Positions 19,746 to 29,791 are shown, numbered from the stretch's first letter. The stretch is DNA of 64,000 nt from Oscillospiraceae bacterium (GCA_015067615.1 SVMD01000002.1:124001-188000); one strand, 5' to 3'. Made by a program: numbers and translations. The notes: generated by a model from the letters alone, not told the origin.

Positions 19746-20047
19746 TAAATGATCGTTTACAAGAGCTTCCCCCTGGGGGTGGTGCTCCGCGCAGCGAATC
19801 TAAATGCTGATGATTGCCAGCGGCAATCATACCATAATCAATCAGCTGTCACCGCGTAAGCGGTGACTGATGAGGGGACTACCCTACGATGACTGGAAAT
19901 GCAATGGTTTTCTGACTACTGTCCCCTCATCCATTTGTTGTGGTGCGCTTGCCACCGGCAAGCGATTGATTTTGATTCGCTGCGCGGAGCACCACCCTTC
20001 GGGGCACCTTCCCCCAGGGGGAAGGTATTTCACTAAACGCTAATTTA
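19746..20047. repeat. TIR-bounded intergenic element with nested sub-element insertions in both arms
   Basis: TAAATGATCGTTTA ... TAAACGCTAATTTA; CTTCCCCC payload interrupted by two inverted GATTCGCTGCGCGGAGCACCAC modules. Confidence 0.82.
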
Positions 20048-20172
20048 TCTCTGCACCGCGCACCACAATTAAGAAACCTTGAAATTTTCTTTAAATCCCT
20101 CCGAAGGGGTGGAAGTTTTCACATACTTATGCTATAATGTCTACAAGTATACCATAATGGAGAGAGAATGCT

Positions 20173-22254
20173 ATGCTGGAACTTTTGGCCCCTGCGGGCT
20201 CTATGGATGCCCTCCGCGCCGCGGTGCAGAACGGCGCCAATGCGGTCTATTTAGGCTGCGGTACCTTCAATGCCCGCCAGAGCGCGAAGAATTTTACCAC
20301 CCAGACCCTGACGGAAGCAGTGAAATACTGCCATATCCGGGGCGTCAAGGTCCATCTGACCCTGAATACCCTGGTTTCCGACCGGGAGAGTAAGGAACTC
20401 ATTGACCTGATCCGCCATGCGGCTTTCTGCGGCGTGGATGCCTTCATCGTCCAGGACCTGGGCGTTGTGGAGCTGTGCCGTCAGATCGCCCCCCATGTGG
20501 CTCTCCACGGCTCCACCCAGATGACCATCCACAATCTGGACGGCGTGCGGCTCTGCGCTGCCATGGGTATGAGCCGGGTGGTCCTGAGCCGGGAACTGAG
20601 CCGGGAGGAGATCCGCTACATCTGCGCCAATTCTCCCATTGAGATCGAGGTCTTCGGCCACGGCGCCCTGTGCATGTGCTATTCCGGCCAGTGCTACATG
20701 TCTGCCATGATCGGCGGCCGCTCCGGAAACCGGGGCCGCTGCGCCCAGCCCTGCCGCCAGAGCTACGGCTATGCCCACTGGGAGGACAAGTACCCCCTGA
20801 GCCTGAAGGACAACTGCCTGATCCACTATCTTCAGGAACTGACCGACATGGGCGTGGCCTCTTTGAAGCTGGAGGGCCGGATGAAGAAGCCCGAGTATGT
20901 TGCCACCGTCACTGCCACCTACCGCAAGGCTCTGGACGAGGGCGTGGTGACCAAGGGCATGGAGCAGGCCCTCATGACCGCCTTCAACCGCCAGGGCTTC
21001 ACCGACGGTTACTATACCGGCAATGTGGATAAGAAAATGTTCGGTGTCCGCAAGGAGACCAAGGACGATCCTGCCTGGATCAAGGCCGCCCGCCAGTCCT
21101 ACGAGACCGGCGAAAGCGCCCTGGTAAACATCTCCTTCCAGGCCCGGGTGACCCCCGCAGGCAGCCGTCTGACGGTGACGGACCCGGAGGGCCGCTCCTG
21201 CTCCGTGGAAGGACCCACCCCGGAGGTGGCCCGGAATGTGGAGCTGACAGGCCAGGCCATTGCCGACCGGGTCAGCAAGACCGGCGGCACCCCCTACCGC
21301 TGCGTGGAGGTCAAGACCCATGTGGAACCGGGCCTGACCCTTTCCGCCGCCGCCATCAACGCCATGCGCCGGGATGTCTTAAACCAGCTCACTGCCATCC
21401 GGGCCCGCCACGACAGCAAGCCCCTGGGCAGACCCCAGAAGCTGAAGGATTACTTGGGTTCCGGCGGTATGCCCGGCCTGACCGTCCAGGTCACCACCCG
21501 GGAGCAGATCACCAATCAGCTGATGGCCCTGGAAACCGCCATGCTCTATGTGCCCGTCCACATTCTCCTGGCCGACCCCAAGCTGACCCGTCAGCTGGTC
21601 CGCCGGGGCAAGGTGGCCGCGGTGCTGCCCCGGATCGTCCACGATGACGAGCTGACCCGGCTGCGCCTGGGCCTCAACGACCTGTACACCCAGGGCGTCC
21701 GGGATGTGCTGGTGGGCAATCTGGGACTGCTCATCGCTGCCCGGCAGGCAGGCTTCACCATCCACGGTGATTTCGGCCTGAATATCTACAATTCCCGCTC
21801 TTTGAGCGTCTGCCACGACCTGGAGCTGGCCTCCGCCTGCTTAAGCTTTGAAATGACCATGCCCCAGATCCGGGACCTGAGCAAGGCCGTGCCCAGCGAG
21901 ATCATCGTCTACGGCCGCCTGCCCCTGATGGTGGTGGAGCACTGCCTGATCAGGAACCGCACCGGCCAGTGTACCTGCCATCTGGGCAATCTGAAGCTCA
22001 CCGATAAGACCGGCGCGGAATTTCCCATCATCAAGGACGGCGACAGCTGCCGCAGCGTGCTGCTCAACGGCAAGAAGCTCTACTGGCTGGACCGGCAGGA
22101 GGACCTGAGCAAGCTGGGCCTCTGGGCCGTGCGGCTGTGCCTGACCACGGAAAATGCCCAGGAGACCGATAAGGTGATCGCTGACTTCATCCAGGGCACA
22201 CCCATGGACCCCGGCAACTGCACCAGAGGACTTTATCTGAGAGGTCTGGACTAA
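20173..22254 (+). CDS. U32 family peptidase (collagenase-like)
   Basis: 693 aa; MLELLAPAGSMDALRAAVQNGANAVYLGCGTFNARQSAKNF...EVFGHGALCMCYSGQCYMSAMIGGRSGNRGRCAQPCRQSY. Confidence 0.93.
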   Translation: MLELLAPAGSMDALRAAVQNGANAVYLGCGTFNARQSAKNFTTQTLTEAVKYCHIRGVKVHLTLNTLVSDRESKELIDLIRHAAFCGVDAFIVQDLGVVELCRQIAPHVALHGSTQMTIHNLDGVRLCAAMGMSRVVLSRELSREEIRYICANSPIEIEVFGHGALCMCYSGQCYMSAMIGGRSGNRGRCAQPCRQSYGYAHWEDKYPLSLKDNCLIHYLQELTDMGVASLKLEGRMKKPEYVATVTATYRKALDEGVVTKGMEQALMTAFNRQGFTDGYYTGNVDKKMFGVRKETKDDPAWIKAARQSYETGESALVNISFQARVTPAGSRLTVTDPEGRSCSVEGPTPEVARNVELTGQAIADRVSKTGGTPYRCVEVKTHVEPGLTLSAAAINAMRRDVLNQLTAIRARHDSKPLGRPQKLKDYLGSGGMPGLTVQVTTREQITNQLMALETAMLYVPVHILLADPKLTRQLVRRGKVAAVLPRIVHDDELTRLRLGLNDLYTQGVRDVLVGNLGLLIAARQAGFTIHGDFGLNIYNSRSLSVCHDLELASACLSFEMTMPQIRDLSKAVPSEIIVYGRLPLMVVEHCLIRNRTGQCTCHLGNLKLTDKTGAEFPIIKDGDSCRSVLLNGKKLYWLDRQEDLSKLGLWAVRLCLTTENAQETDKVIADFIQGTPMDPGNCTRGLYLRGLD

Positions 22255-22262
22255 CAGATATC

Positions 22263-22402
22263 GTAGGGCGGGGTCATGACCCCGCCGACCAGGCGTCGAT
22301 TTTGCGCTGCGTTTGGTTCTGCGCACATCGCTGGTATTCCCATCTGACGAAAGCGCTCAGGCACGAAAGGGTGTCGGCGGGGTCATGACCCCGCCCTACA
22401 AA
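22263..22402. repeat. Intergenic palindromic repeat (GTAGGGCGGGGTCATGACCCCGCC type)
   Basis: Both arms cgtagggcggggtcatgaccccgccgacc and ggcggggtcatgaccccgccctaca. Confidence 0.85.
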
Positions 22403-22419
22403 GCGCAATGGAGCATATT

Positions 22420-22995
22420 ATGAATCTGATTTTAGCATCTGCTTCACCGAGAAGGCAGGAGCTTCTGAAGCTCTTCAACCTGCCCTTCACTGTTCGGGTG
22501 GCGGATATTGACGAAACCATGGATTTGAGCCGCCCGGCCTTTGACGAGGTGGCCCGGGTGAGTAAATTAAAGGCCCTGGCGGTGGACAGGACCCCCGATG
22601 ACATCGTCATCGCCGCGGACACCATCGTGGTCTGCGAGGGGAAGGTCCTGGGCAAGCCCAAAGACGAGGCCGACGCCTTTGCCACGCTGCGGCTGCTGTC
22701 CGGCCGGGACCACCAGGTGATGACCGGCTGCACCGTGCTGCTGGGCGACCGGTGTGAAAGCTTCACCGAGGTCACGGACCTGCACTTCCGGGAGTTATCT
22801 GACTGGGAGATCGCCCGGTATGTAGCCTCCGGCGAGCCTATGGACAAGGCAGGCAGCTATGGAATCCAGGGCGGCGCCGCCCTGTTCTGCACCCACATGG
22901 TGGGCGATTACTACAATGTGATGGGACTTCCCGTCTGCGCTCTGGGCCTGCGCCTGAGACAGCTGGCGCCCCAACTGATGGAGGAAACACTATGA
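22420..22995 (+). CDS. maf: Maf family nucleoside triphosphate pyrophosphatase
   Basis: MNLILASASPRRQELLKLFNLPFTVRVADIDETMD...DTIVVCEGKVLGKPKDEADAF. Confidence 0.93.
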   Translation: MNLILASASPRRQELLKLFNLPFTVRVADIDETMDLSRPAFDEVARVSKLKALAVDRTPDDIVIAADTIVVCEGKVLGKPKDEADAFATLRLLSGRDHQVMTGCTVLLGDRCESFTEVTDLHFRELSDWEIARYVASGEPMDKAGSYGIQGGAALFCTHMVGDYYNVMGLPVCALGLRLRQLAPQLMEETL

Positions 22996-23822
22996 AGCAT
23001 TTACTGACCGGCCGGGTCCGGATCATTCTGATCGTGGCGGTGCTGCTGGCCGCCTCTCTGGCCATTTTGAGCAACGCGCTGGATATGAATCTGCCCACCA
23101 TGCTGACCAATGCGGTGCTGGCCCCCATCCGCTACGGCGCCACGGCCCTGACGGACCAGGCGGAGCAGTGGTACAGCTACATGTTCCGCTACGAGGCCGT
23201 TGCCGCGGAAAATGAATCCCTCAGGGAGCAGATCGCCAACATGGAGGATGAAGCCCGCCGGGCTGATGCCGTGGAGCGTGAGAACCAGCGGCTCCGGGAC
23301 CTGCTGAACCTGAAATCCACCCACGAGGACTATGAGCTGGTGGATGCCTACATCATCGGCTGGGATTCCACCGACTGGACCAACTCCGTCATCGTCAACC
23401 GGGGTTCTGACGCCGGCATCGAGGAGGGCATGTGCGCCATCACCGCCAACGGCCAGGTGGTCGGTCTGGTGGTGGAGGTGGGCCCCAACTATGCCGAGGT
23501 CAAGACCATCCTGGACTCCACGCTGGAAATTTCCTGCGTCATTGCCTCCTCCGGCTACAACGGCATGAGCAAGGGCGGCTACTATTATAAGGATATCAAC
23601 CACCTGAAGCTGGACTACCTGCCCTCTTCCGCGGTTATCCGCAACAAGGACGCGGTGGTCACCTCCGGCTCCACCGTGTACCCCCGGGACCTGATCGTGG
23701 GCTACGTGGTGGACGCAGGCTTCGACGACACCGGTGTGGCCAAGTTCGCCGTGCTGGAGCCCGCTGCCGAGATCGCATCCCTGGAACAGATTTTCATTCT
23801 GACCAACTACACCACCGAGTGA
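22992..23822 (+). CDS. mreC: Rod shape-determining protein MreC
   Basis: 276 aa; N-terminal TM, coiled coil then IVNRGSDAGIEEGMCAITANGQVVGLVVEVGPNYAEVKTILD. Confidence 0.92.
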   Translation: MKHLLTGRVRIILIVAVLLAASLAILSNALDMNLPTMLTNAVLAPIRYGATALTDQAEQWYSYMFRYEAVAAENESLREQIANMEDEARRADAVERENQRLRDLLNLKSTHEDYELVDAYIIGWDSTDWTNSVIVNRGSDAGIEEGMCAITANGQVVGLVVEVGPNYAEVKTILDSTLEISCVIASSGYNGMSKGGYYYKDINHLKLDYLPSSAVIRNKDAVVTSGSTVYPRDLIVGYVVDAGFDDTGVAKFAVLEPAAEIASLEQIFILTNYTTE

Positions 23823-23829
23823 GGCACCT

Positions 23830-24423
23830 ATGGCACAAAGAAGAAAACGACCCAATTATGAATTTAAGCCGGACAAGGTAAAGGGTACCCTGCGAAAGGC
23901 CCTGCACCTGACCGCTTTGCAGCAGCGGCAGCTGCTGAAGTGGACCTGCTATGGCCTGCTGTGTCTGTTTTTGCTCATCATCCAGGACGTGATCATGAGC
24001 AAGGTCAGCATCTTTGGGGCCACCACGGATCTGGTCCCCGCGGCGATTCTGCTCATCGCGGTGATCTCGGATGCCTACGTGGGCAGCCTCTTTGCCATCA
24101 TCGCGTCCACATTGTTCGAGTTTTCCGGCTCCGCCCCGGGCCCTTACATCATCGCCTACCTGACCATTCTGGCAGTGGCGGCGGCGGTTTTCCGCCAGAG
24201 CTTCTGGCGCCGGGGCTTCCGGTCCAATATTCTCTGCGCGGGCCTTGCGCTGCTTGTGTATGAACTGGCGGTCTGGGGCACCGGCGTGTTCCTGGGACTC
24301 ACCTACTGGAGCCGGATCTTCGTGTTCCTGACCATCTGGCTGCTTAGCTTCCTGGTGATGATGGCCCTGTATCCCCTTATCCGCAAGATCCAGAAAATCG
24401 GAGGCGAAACATGGAGAGAGTAA
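23830..24423 (+). CDS. mreD: Rod shape-determining protein MreD
   Basis: 197 aa polytopic protein between mreC and PBP2. Confidence 0.8.
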   Translation: MAQRRKRPNYEFKPDKVKGTLRKALHLTALQQRQLLKWTCYGLLCLFLLIIQDVIMSKVSIFGATTDLVPAAILLIAVISDAYVGSLFAIIASTLFEFSGSAPGPYIIAYLTILAVAAAVFRQSFWRRGFRSNILCAGLALLVYELAVWGTGVFLGLTYWSRIFVFLTIWLLSFLVMMALYPLIRKIQKIGGETWRE

Positions 24424-26546
24424 GCAAAGTCCGCGCCATGGTTTTCTTAGGTCTGTTTCTGCTGGTGTTCGTGCTGTTTGCCGCGAAGCTGTTTGACCTG
24501 CAGATTATTGAGACCAAAGGCGATACCAACAATATGACCACCTATACATCCCTGACCCGTGTGAAGGCCGCCCGGGGCGACCTTCTGGACCGGAACGGTA
24601 ACCTGCTGGTGGGCAACCGGGCCAGCTACGACCTGGTGTTCAACCACTACGTTATCGAGTCCGCCGACGGTGCCAACGAGTCCCTGTACAAGCTGGTAAA
24701 GAAGTGCCAGGAGCTGGGGATCGAATATATCGACCATTTCCCCGTAACCAAAGAGCGGCCCTTTGAATACATCCACGATCAGTTCAAGGCCGCCTGGCAG
24801 GGCTACTACCAGAGCTACCTGCTGGACCGGAACATCGACTCGGATATCTCCGCCAACCTGCTGATCCAGATGCTGCGGGAGCGCTACGGCTTCCCGGAGA
24901 CCTGGACCGACGAGGAGGCCCGGGCAGTGCTGGGCCTGCGCTACGAATTTGACCTGCGCGGCGTGGCGAACATTTCCAACTATGTGTTCATCGAGGATAT
25001 CTCCGACGAGCATCTGTCCACCCTGCTGGAGCTGAATACCCCCGGCCTGATGGTGGAATCCTCCACTGTCCGGGAATACTACACCACCTATGCGGCCCAT
25101 ATCCTGGGCTACGTCAGCGCCATGAACGACAAGCAGTGGACTGAGTACAAGGAGATGGGCTACGCCATGGACGCTTTCGTGGGCCAGGCGGGCTTTGAAA
25201 AGGCCTTTGAGGACAAGCTCCACGCCACCGACGGTACCCGTGTTGACGTGGTCGACAAGGAAGGCACCATCATCGAGCAGTTCTGGGCCAATGAATACGA
25301 CGAGAACGGCAAGGTCATCGGCAAGAAGGTGCCCAAGGCCGGCAACAACGTGGAGACCACCCTGGATATCAACCTCCAGAAGATTGCCGAGGACGAGCTG
25401 AAGATCGCCATGGAGAATCTGACCAATCCGGAGATCAACAAGACCGAGGGCCTGAAGGAAGGTCTGGACGCCCAGGGCGCCGCGGTGGTAGTCATGGAGG
25501 TCAAAACCGGTGATATCCTGGCCATGGCCAGCTATCCCACCTACAATCTGGCTACCTTCGTGGAGGACTTCGATGAGCTGGAGGCCCACCCCCTGAAGCC
25601 CATGTACAACCGGGCCCTCCAGGGCGCCTATCCCCCCGGCTCCACCTTCAAGATGGCAACGCTGATTGCCGCTATGAACAACGGTCTGATCAACGCCGAG
25701 ACGGAGATCGAGGATAAGGGCCTGTTTACCGAGCTGGACTTCAACCGAAGCTGTCTGCTCTGGTCCAATGCCCGGGCCACCCACGGCTTCATCACCGCAG
25801 CCGATGCCATCCGCTATTCCTGCAACTACTTCTTCTACGAGCTGGGCTACCGCCTGGACTGGACCCAGCTGAACGAGGTCTCCGCTGCCCTGGGTCTCGG
25901 CGAGCCCACCGGCGTGGAGCTGCCGGAAAACGTGGGCTGGCGTGCCGACCCCGAAAGCAAGCGCCGGCAGTACGGCGACACTCTGGACGGCGGCTGGTTC
26001 CCCGGTGACGAAATTCTGTCCGCCATCGGCCAGTCCGAAAACCGCTTCACCCCCCTGCAGCTGTGCGTCTACGCCTGCACCCTGGCCAACAAGGGTACCC
26101 GCATGAAGGCCACCTTCCTGAACCGGGTGGTCTCCTCGGACTACCGGACCCTGGTGGAAGAAAACCAGCCCAAGGTCATGAGCCAGTTTGAAATCTGCAA
26201 CGACGCCTACATTTCCTACATGGAAGGCATGCAGCGGGTTATCTACGAAAGCGGCGGTACCGCCCGAAAGATCTTCAACGGCTTTGAGGATACGGAGCAT
26301 ACCTTCCCGGCAGATATCCGGGTCTGTGCCAAGACCGGCACCGCCCAGACCTTCACCAGCGTGTCTGACCACGGCGCCTTTATCTGCTTCGCCCCCGCCA
26401 ACGACCCTGAGATCGCCGTGGCCCTCTACGGCGAGCGCATCGCCCACCCCACCAATATCGCCATGGTGGCCGAGGCCATTATGAAGGCCTACTTCACCAC
26501 CCAGCGGGCATCCAGCGTGGCGGTTTACGAGAACCAGCTCAGCTGA
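24411..26546 (+). CDS. mrdA: Penicillin-binding protein 2 (class B, transpeptidase)
   Basis: 711 aa; RGDLLDRNGNLLVGN; ALQGAYPPGSTFKMATLIAAMN (SxxK), SCN-like YSCNYFFYELG, KTGTAQTF. Confidence 0.9.
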   Translation: MERVSKVRAMVFLGLFLLVFVLFAAKLFDLQIIETKGDTNNMTTYTSLTRVKAARGDLLDRNGNLLVGNRASYDLVFNHYVIESADGANESLYKLVKKCQELGIEYIDHFPVTKERPFEYIHDQFKAAWQGYYQSYLLDRNIDSDISANLLIQMLRERYGFPETWTDEEARAVLGLRYEFDLRGVANISNYVFIEDISDEHLSTLLELNTPGLMVESSTVREYYTTYAAHILGYVSAMNDKQWTEYKEMGYAMDAFVGQAGFEKAFEDKLHATDGTRVDVVDKEGTIIEQFWANEYDENGKVIGKKVPKAGNNVETTLDINLQKIAEDELKIAMENLTNPEINKTEGLKEGLDAQGAAVVVMEVKTGDILAMASYPTYNLATFVEDFDELEAHPLKPMYNRALQGAYPPGSTFKMATLIAAMNNGLINAETEIEDKGLFTELDFNRSCLLWSNARATHGFITAADAIRYSCNYFFYELGYRLDWTQLNEVSAALGLGEPTGVELPENVGWRADPESKRRQYGDTLDGGWFPGDEILSAIGQSENRFTPLQLCVYACTLANKGTRMKATFLNRVVSSDYRTLVEENQPKVMSQFEICNDAYISYMEGMQRVIYESGGTARKIFNGFEDTEHTFPADIRVCAKTGTAQTFTSVSDHGAFICFAPANDPEIAVALYGERIAHPTNIAMVAEAIMKAYFTTQRASSVAVYENQLS

Positions 26547-26549
26547 TTG

Positions 26550-26588
26550 AAAAAAACCAGACCTCCCGATCCGGGAGGTCTGGTTTTT
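26550..26588 (+). terminator. Rho-independent terminator
   Basis: aaaaaaccagacctcccgatccgggaggtctggttttt. Confidence 0.92.
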
Positions 26589-26599
26589 GTTTGGGCAGA

Positions 26600-26904
26600 T
26601 AAATGATCGTTTAACATACCAACGCGCCGAAGGCGCCTTGCCTCCACCTTTGGGGGAGGTGGCCCGGCGAAGCCGGGACGGAGGGGGTGTCGCAACGTCT
26701 TTTGCCCTCTCAGTCACCGCCAAAGGCGTGAGCGCCCGCAGGCGCCATGCAAGCGAGCAACCGCTCGGAGAGCGGCACTTGGCGAGTCGCTGTGCCAGCA
26801 TGGAATTAAAGTGCGCTTGCCACCGGCAAGCGATGGATTTTGATTCGCTGCGCGGAGCACCACCCCAGAGGGGGAGCCAAGTTTCAAATGTACACGATAA
26901 TTTA
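26600..26904. repeat. TIR-bounded intergenic element (TAAATGATCGTTTA ... TACACGATAATTTA)
   Basis: Starts 12 bp after a terminator; contains GTGCGCTTGCCACCGGCAAGCGATGGATTTTGATTCGCTGCGCGGAGCACCAC sub-element also found inside 19746-20047. Confidence 0.8.
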
Positions 26905-26923
26905 TCTCTCAAAAAATTATTAA

Positions 26924-26969
26924 AATAAGAATAATTCTTATTGACAAATTGAAACCTGTATGCTACTAT
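26924..26969 (+). promoter_or_regulatory. Fur/PerR-type operator overlapping sigma-A promoter of the fur-like gene
   Basis: 9-1-9 inverted repeat AATAAGAAT-A-ATTCTTATT (26924-26942) overlapping TTGACA (26941-26946), 17 bp, TACTAT (26964-26969). Confidence 0.8.
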
Positions 26970-27009
26970 ATGGGTGTAAATAAGAATCATTCACGAAAAG
27001 GAGGCGCCG

Positions 27010-27405
27010 ATGGAACGTACATCCAAGCATTTCCGCAAGCGCGACGCCATATTACATTGTGTCCGCTCCACCACGACGCACCCCAGCGCCGAGTGGGTAT
27101 TCGAGAACGTCCGCAATGACGTGCCCGATATCTCCCTGGCCACCGTCTACCGGAATCTGTCACTGTTCAAGGACCAGGGGCTCATCGTGAGCCTGGGTAC
27201 CGTGAAGGGTGTGGAGCGGTTTGACGGAAATACGGAACCCCATGTCCACTTCATCTGCACCGAATGCGGTGCAATTCTGGATCTTCCGGAAATCTCAGTT
27301 CCTGAGGAACTGAATACCGCTGTTTCCCGCTCTTCCGGTGGGCGGGTGGACAGCTGCCAGCTTTCTTTCACCGGACTGTGCGGCGAATGCCGGAAATTAA
27401 ATTAA
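27010..27405 (+). CDS. Fur family transcriptional regulator (PerR-like)
   Basis: 131 aa; HPSAEWVFENVRNDVPDISLATVYRNLSLFKDQGLI; Zn-binding CTEC...CGEC. Confidence 0.9.
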   Translation: MERTSKHFRKRDAILHCVRSTTTHPSAEWVFENVRNDVPDISLATVYRNLSLFKDQGLIVSLGTVKGVERFDGNTEPHVHFICTECGAILDLPEISVPEELNTAVSRSSGGRVDSCQLSFTGLCGECRKLN

Positions 27406-27429
27406 AAATAATTATTTGGAGGAAATATT

Positions 27430-28020
27430 ATGAAGAAGTTTGTCTGCCCCGTCTGCGGTTACGTTCACGAAGCTGAGGTCATGCCCGAGGGCTTCCGCTG
27501 CCCCCTGTGCAAGGTTCCCGGTGAGAAGTTCAAGGTCATGGAAGAGGGCAAGCTGGCCGCTACCCATGAGTACGGTGTCTATGCCAAGACCGTGAAGAAC
27601 AACCCCGACATCTCCGAAGAGGATAAGAAGTATATCTTCGAGCAGCTGATGGCCAACTTCCAGGGCGAGTGCTCTGAAGTGGGCATGTACCTGTGCATGG
27701 CTCGCATCGCCCACCGCGAGGGCTTCCCCGAGATCGGCCTGTACTGGGAGAAGGCAGCCTTTGAAGAGGCTGAGCATGCTGCCAAGTTCGCAGAGCTGCT
27801 GGGCGAGGACCTGGAGCCCAACATGAAGGCTTCCACCAAGGCCAACCTGGCATGGCGCGTTGACTGCGAGTTCGGCGCCACCCAGGGCAAGTTCGACCTG
27901 GCTGTCTGCGCAAAGAAGAACGGCCTGGATGCCATCCACGACACCGTCCATGAGATGGCCCGTGACGAGGCCCGCCACGGCGTCGCCCTGAAGGGTCTGC
28001 TGGAAAGATATTTCAAGTAA
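27430..28020 (+). CDS. Reverse rubrerythrin (N-terminal rubredoxin domain), copy 1
   Basis: [34 protein letters not shown] then ferritin-like ExxH motifs ([17 protein letters not shown]). Confidence 0.93.
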   Translation: MKKFVCPVCGYVHEAEVMPEGFRCPLCKVPGEKFKVMEEGKLAATHEYGVYAKTVKNNPDISEEDKKYIFEQLMANFQGECSEVGMYLCMARIAHREGFPEIGLYWEKAAFEEAEHAAKFAELLGEDLEPNMKASTKANLAWRVDCEFGATQGKFDLAVCAKKNGLDAIHDTVHEMARDEARHGVALKGLLERYFK

Positions 28021-28114
28021 GCTTTACAGCGGCGGATCTGCACCGGGCCTGGCAAGTGTCCGGGCTTGGAAAAGAATTGGATGAATGATTGCAGAAAAAA
28101 TGCATAATTTTCGG

Positions 28115-28147
28115 AAACCGGGCAGGGAAATCCTGCCCGGTTTTTTG
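28115..28147 (+). terminator. Rho-independent terminator after rubrerythrin 1
   Basis: aaaccgggcagggaaatcctgcccggttttttg. Confidence 0.92.
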
Positions 28148-28205
28148 AGAAAAATACGGTTTTTTATTGGGAGTATCCAGTGCTGTTACAGACTGAAATT
28201 TGGGA

Positions 28206-28321
28206 AAAATGAAACATTTTCTATAGAAAATTTCAACAAAAAACGTTTCCAAACGGAATAAGCCCGGGGAAAGCGGCAAAGAAACGGAAAAGATTAATAA
28301 TCGGAGAAAATGAAACATTTT
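28206..28321 (+). promoter_or_regulatory. Two identical 15-bp palindromes AAAATG-AAA-CATTTT upstream of the DUF819 gene
   Basis: 28206-28220 and 28307-28321, identical, 101 bp apart. Confidence 0.6.
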
Positions 28322-28371
28322 TGGCGAATTTAAACGAGTAATATAGGAGTTTACACCAGATAATTCCACTA

Positions 28372-28400
28372 TTGACAGATTTTTGGTTTTTTTGTATAGT
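28372..28400 (+). promoter_or_regulatory. Sigma-A promoter of DUF819 gene
   Basis: TTGACA - 17 bp - TATAGT. Confidence 0.8.
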
Positions 28401-28488
28401 AATAAATACAGAATACAGGCTTTGCCGCCTCTTAAGCGCACGGGCAGTGAGGGCGTATCCTGAAATCAACAAAAAAGGAGAGAATATT

Positions 28489-29673
28489 GTGATTACTAAC
28501 GGTTTTACCTACATCGCACTGCTGGCCTGTATCGCAGGTTGCCTGATCTGGGCCCAGCACAGCACCAAGGCTAAGTTCTTCGACTATGTTCCCCCCGTGG
28601 TTCTGCTGTACCTGATCGGTATGGTCTGCTGCACCTTCAACGTCTGGGACACCGCCGAGACCAAGGCTGCCTACAACGCCGTCCGTAACCCCATCCTCTA
28701 CGCCATGATCTTCCTGATGCTGCTGCGCTGCGACATCCGCCAGATCCTGAAGCTGGGCCCCAAGATGCTGCTGGGCTTCTTCACCGCTTCCGTTTCCATC
28801 GCCATCGCTTTCGTCGCTACCTACGCTCTGTTCAACCCCGTCCTGGACGAGGGTGCATGGCGTGGCCTGGGCGCCCTGTGTGGCTCCTGGATGGGCGGCT
28901 CCGGCAACCTGGTTGCTGTTGCTGACGCTCTGCAGGCCACCGAAACTCAGCTGGCCGGTGCTTCCATCGTGGACTCCATCGACTACTCCTGCTGGGTCAT
29001 GTTCCTGCTGTGGGCCATCAACCTGGCTCCCAAGTTCAACAAGTGGGTCAAGGCCGACACCACCAAGCTGGACGAGGTTTCCCGTGCTCTGGAGGCCGAG
29101 ACTGTCGGCGCCGGCAAGAAGCCCGTGAACTTCCCCTCCCTGATGTTCCTGCTGGGCCTCAGCCTGATCGCTTCCGCTGTCTGCACCAACGCCGGTGACT
29201 GGCTGCGCGGCATCGCTCCTTCCTTCCTGCAGGTCTTCGACGCTGCTACTTACCGTATCGTTCTGATCTCCATCCTGGGCCTGGTCCTGGCCATGACCCC
29301 CATCGGCAAGATCGCCGGTACCACCGAGCTGTCCAACGTGATGCTGTACATGGTCGTTGCTCTGATCGCTTCCCGCGCCTCCTTCATGGAGCTGCTGGCT
29401 GAGGGCATGGCATGGTGGATCCTGGCCGGCTTCGTGATCCTGGCTATCCACGGCATCCTGATGGTCGTCGCTGCCAAGCTGTTCAAGCTGGATATGTTCA
29501 CCTGCGGCGTTGCCTCCCTGGCTAACATCGGCGGCACCGCTTCCGCTCCCATCCTGGCTGCCGCTTACTCCGGCAACCTGGTCTCCGTGGGCGTCCTGAT
29601 GGCTCTGATGGGCTACGTTGTGGGCACCTTCGGCGGCATCGGCGTGGGCTACGCCATGTCCATCTTCGGCTAA
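28489..29673 (+). CDS. DUF819 family membrane protein
   Basis: GTG start with AAAGGAG SD; multi-TM; FDYVPPVVLLYLIGMVCCTFNVWD, GALCGSWMGGSGNLVAVADAL, ANIGGTASAPILAAAY. Confidence 0.8.
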   Translation: MITNGFTYIALLACIAGCLIWAQHSTKAKFFDYVPPVVLLYLIGMVCCTFNVWDTAETKAAYNAVRNPILYAMIFLMLLRCDIRQILKLGPKMLLGFFTASVSIAIAFVATYALFNPVLDEGAWRGLGALCGSWMGGSGNLVAVADALQATETQLAGASIVDSIDYSCWVMFLLWAINLAPKFNKWVKADTTKLDEVSRALEAETVGAGKKPVNFPSLMFLLGLSLIASAVCTNAGDWLRGIAPSFLQVFDAATYRIVLISILGLVLAMTPIGKIAGTTELSNVMLYMVVALIASRASFMELLAEGMAWWILAGFVILAIHGILMVVAAKLFKLDMFTCGVASLANIGGTASAPILAAAYSGNLVSVGVLMALMGYVVGTFGGIGVGYAMSIFG

Positions 29674-29695
29674 TCCGAATATTGCGAACCTTTTC

Positions 29696-29724
29696 AGGGC
29701 GGAGCTTCGGCTCCGCCCTTTTTC
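29696..29724 (+). terminator. Rho-independent terminator
   Basis: agggcggagcttcggctccgcccttttt. Confidence 0.9.
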
Positions 29725-29791
29725 TGTTGCATCCCGGCCGGAAAATGGGTATACTGGTATCAGAACATAAAGAAAACGAGGTGCAGCCCCT

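Noticed and set aside
24447-26990. 847-aa - strand ORF
   Set aside because: Antisense mirror of mrdA extended through an intergenic repeat.
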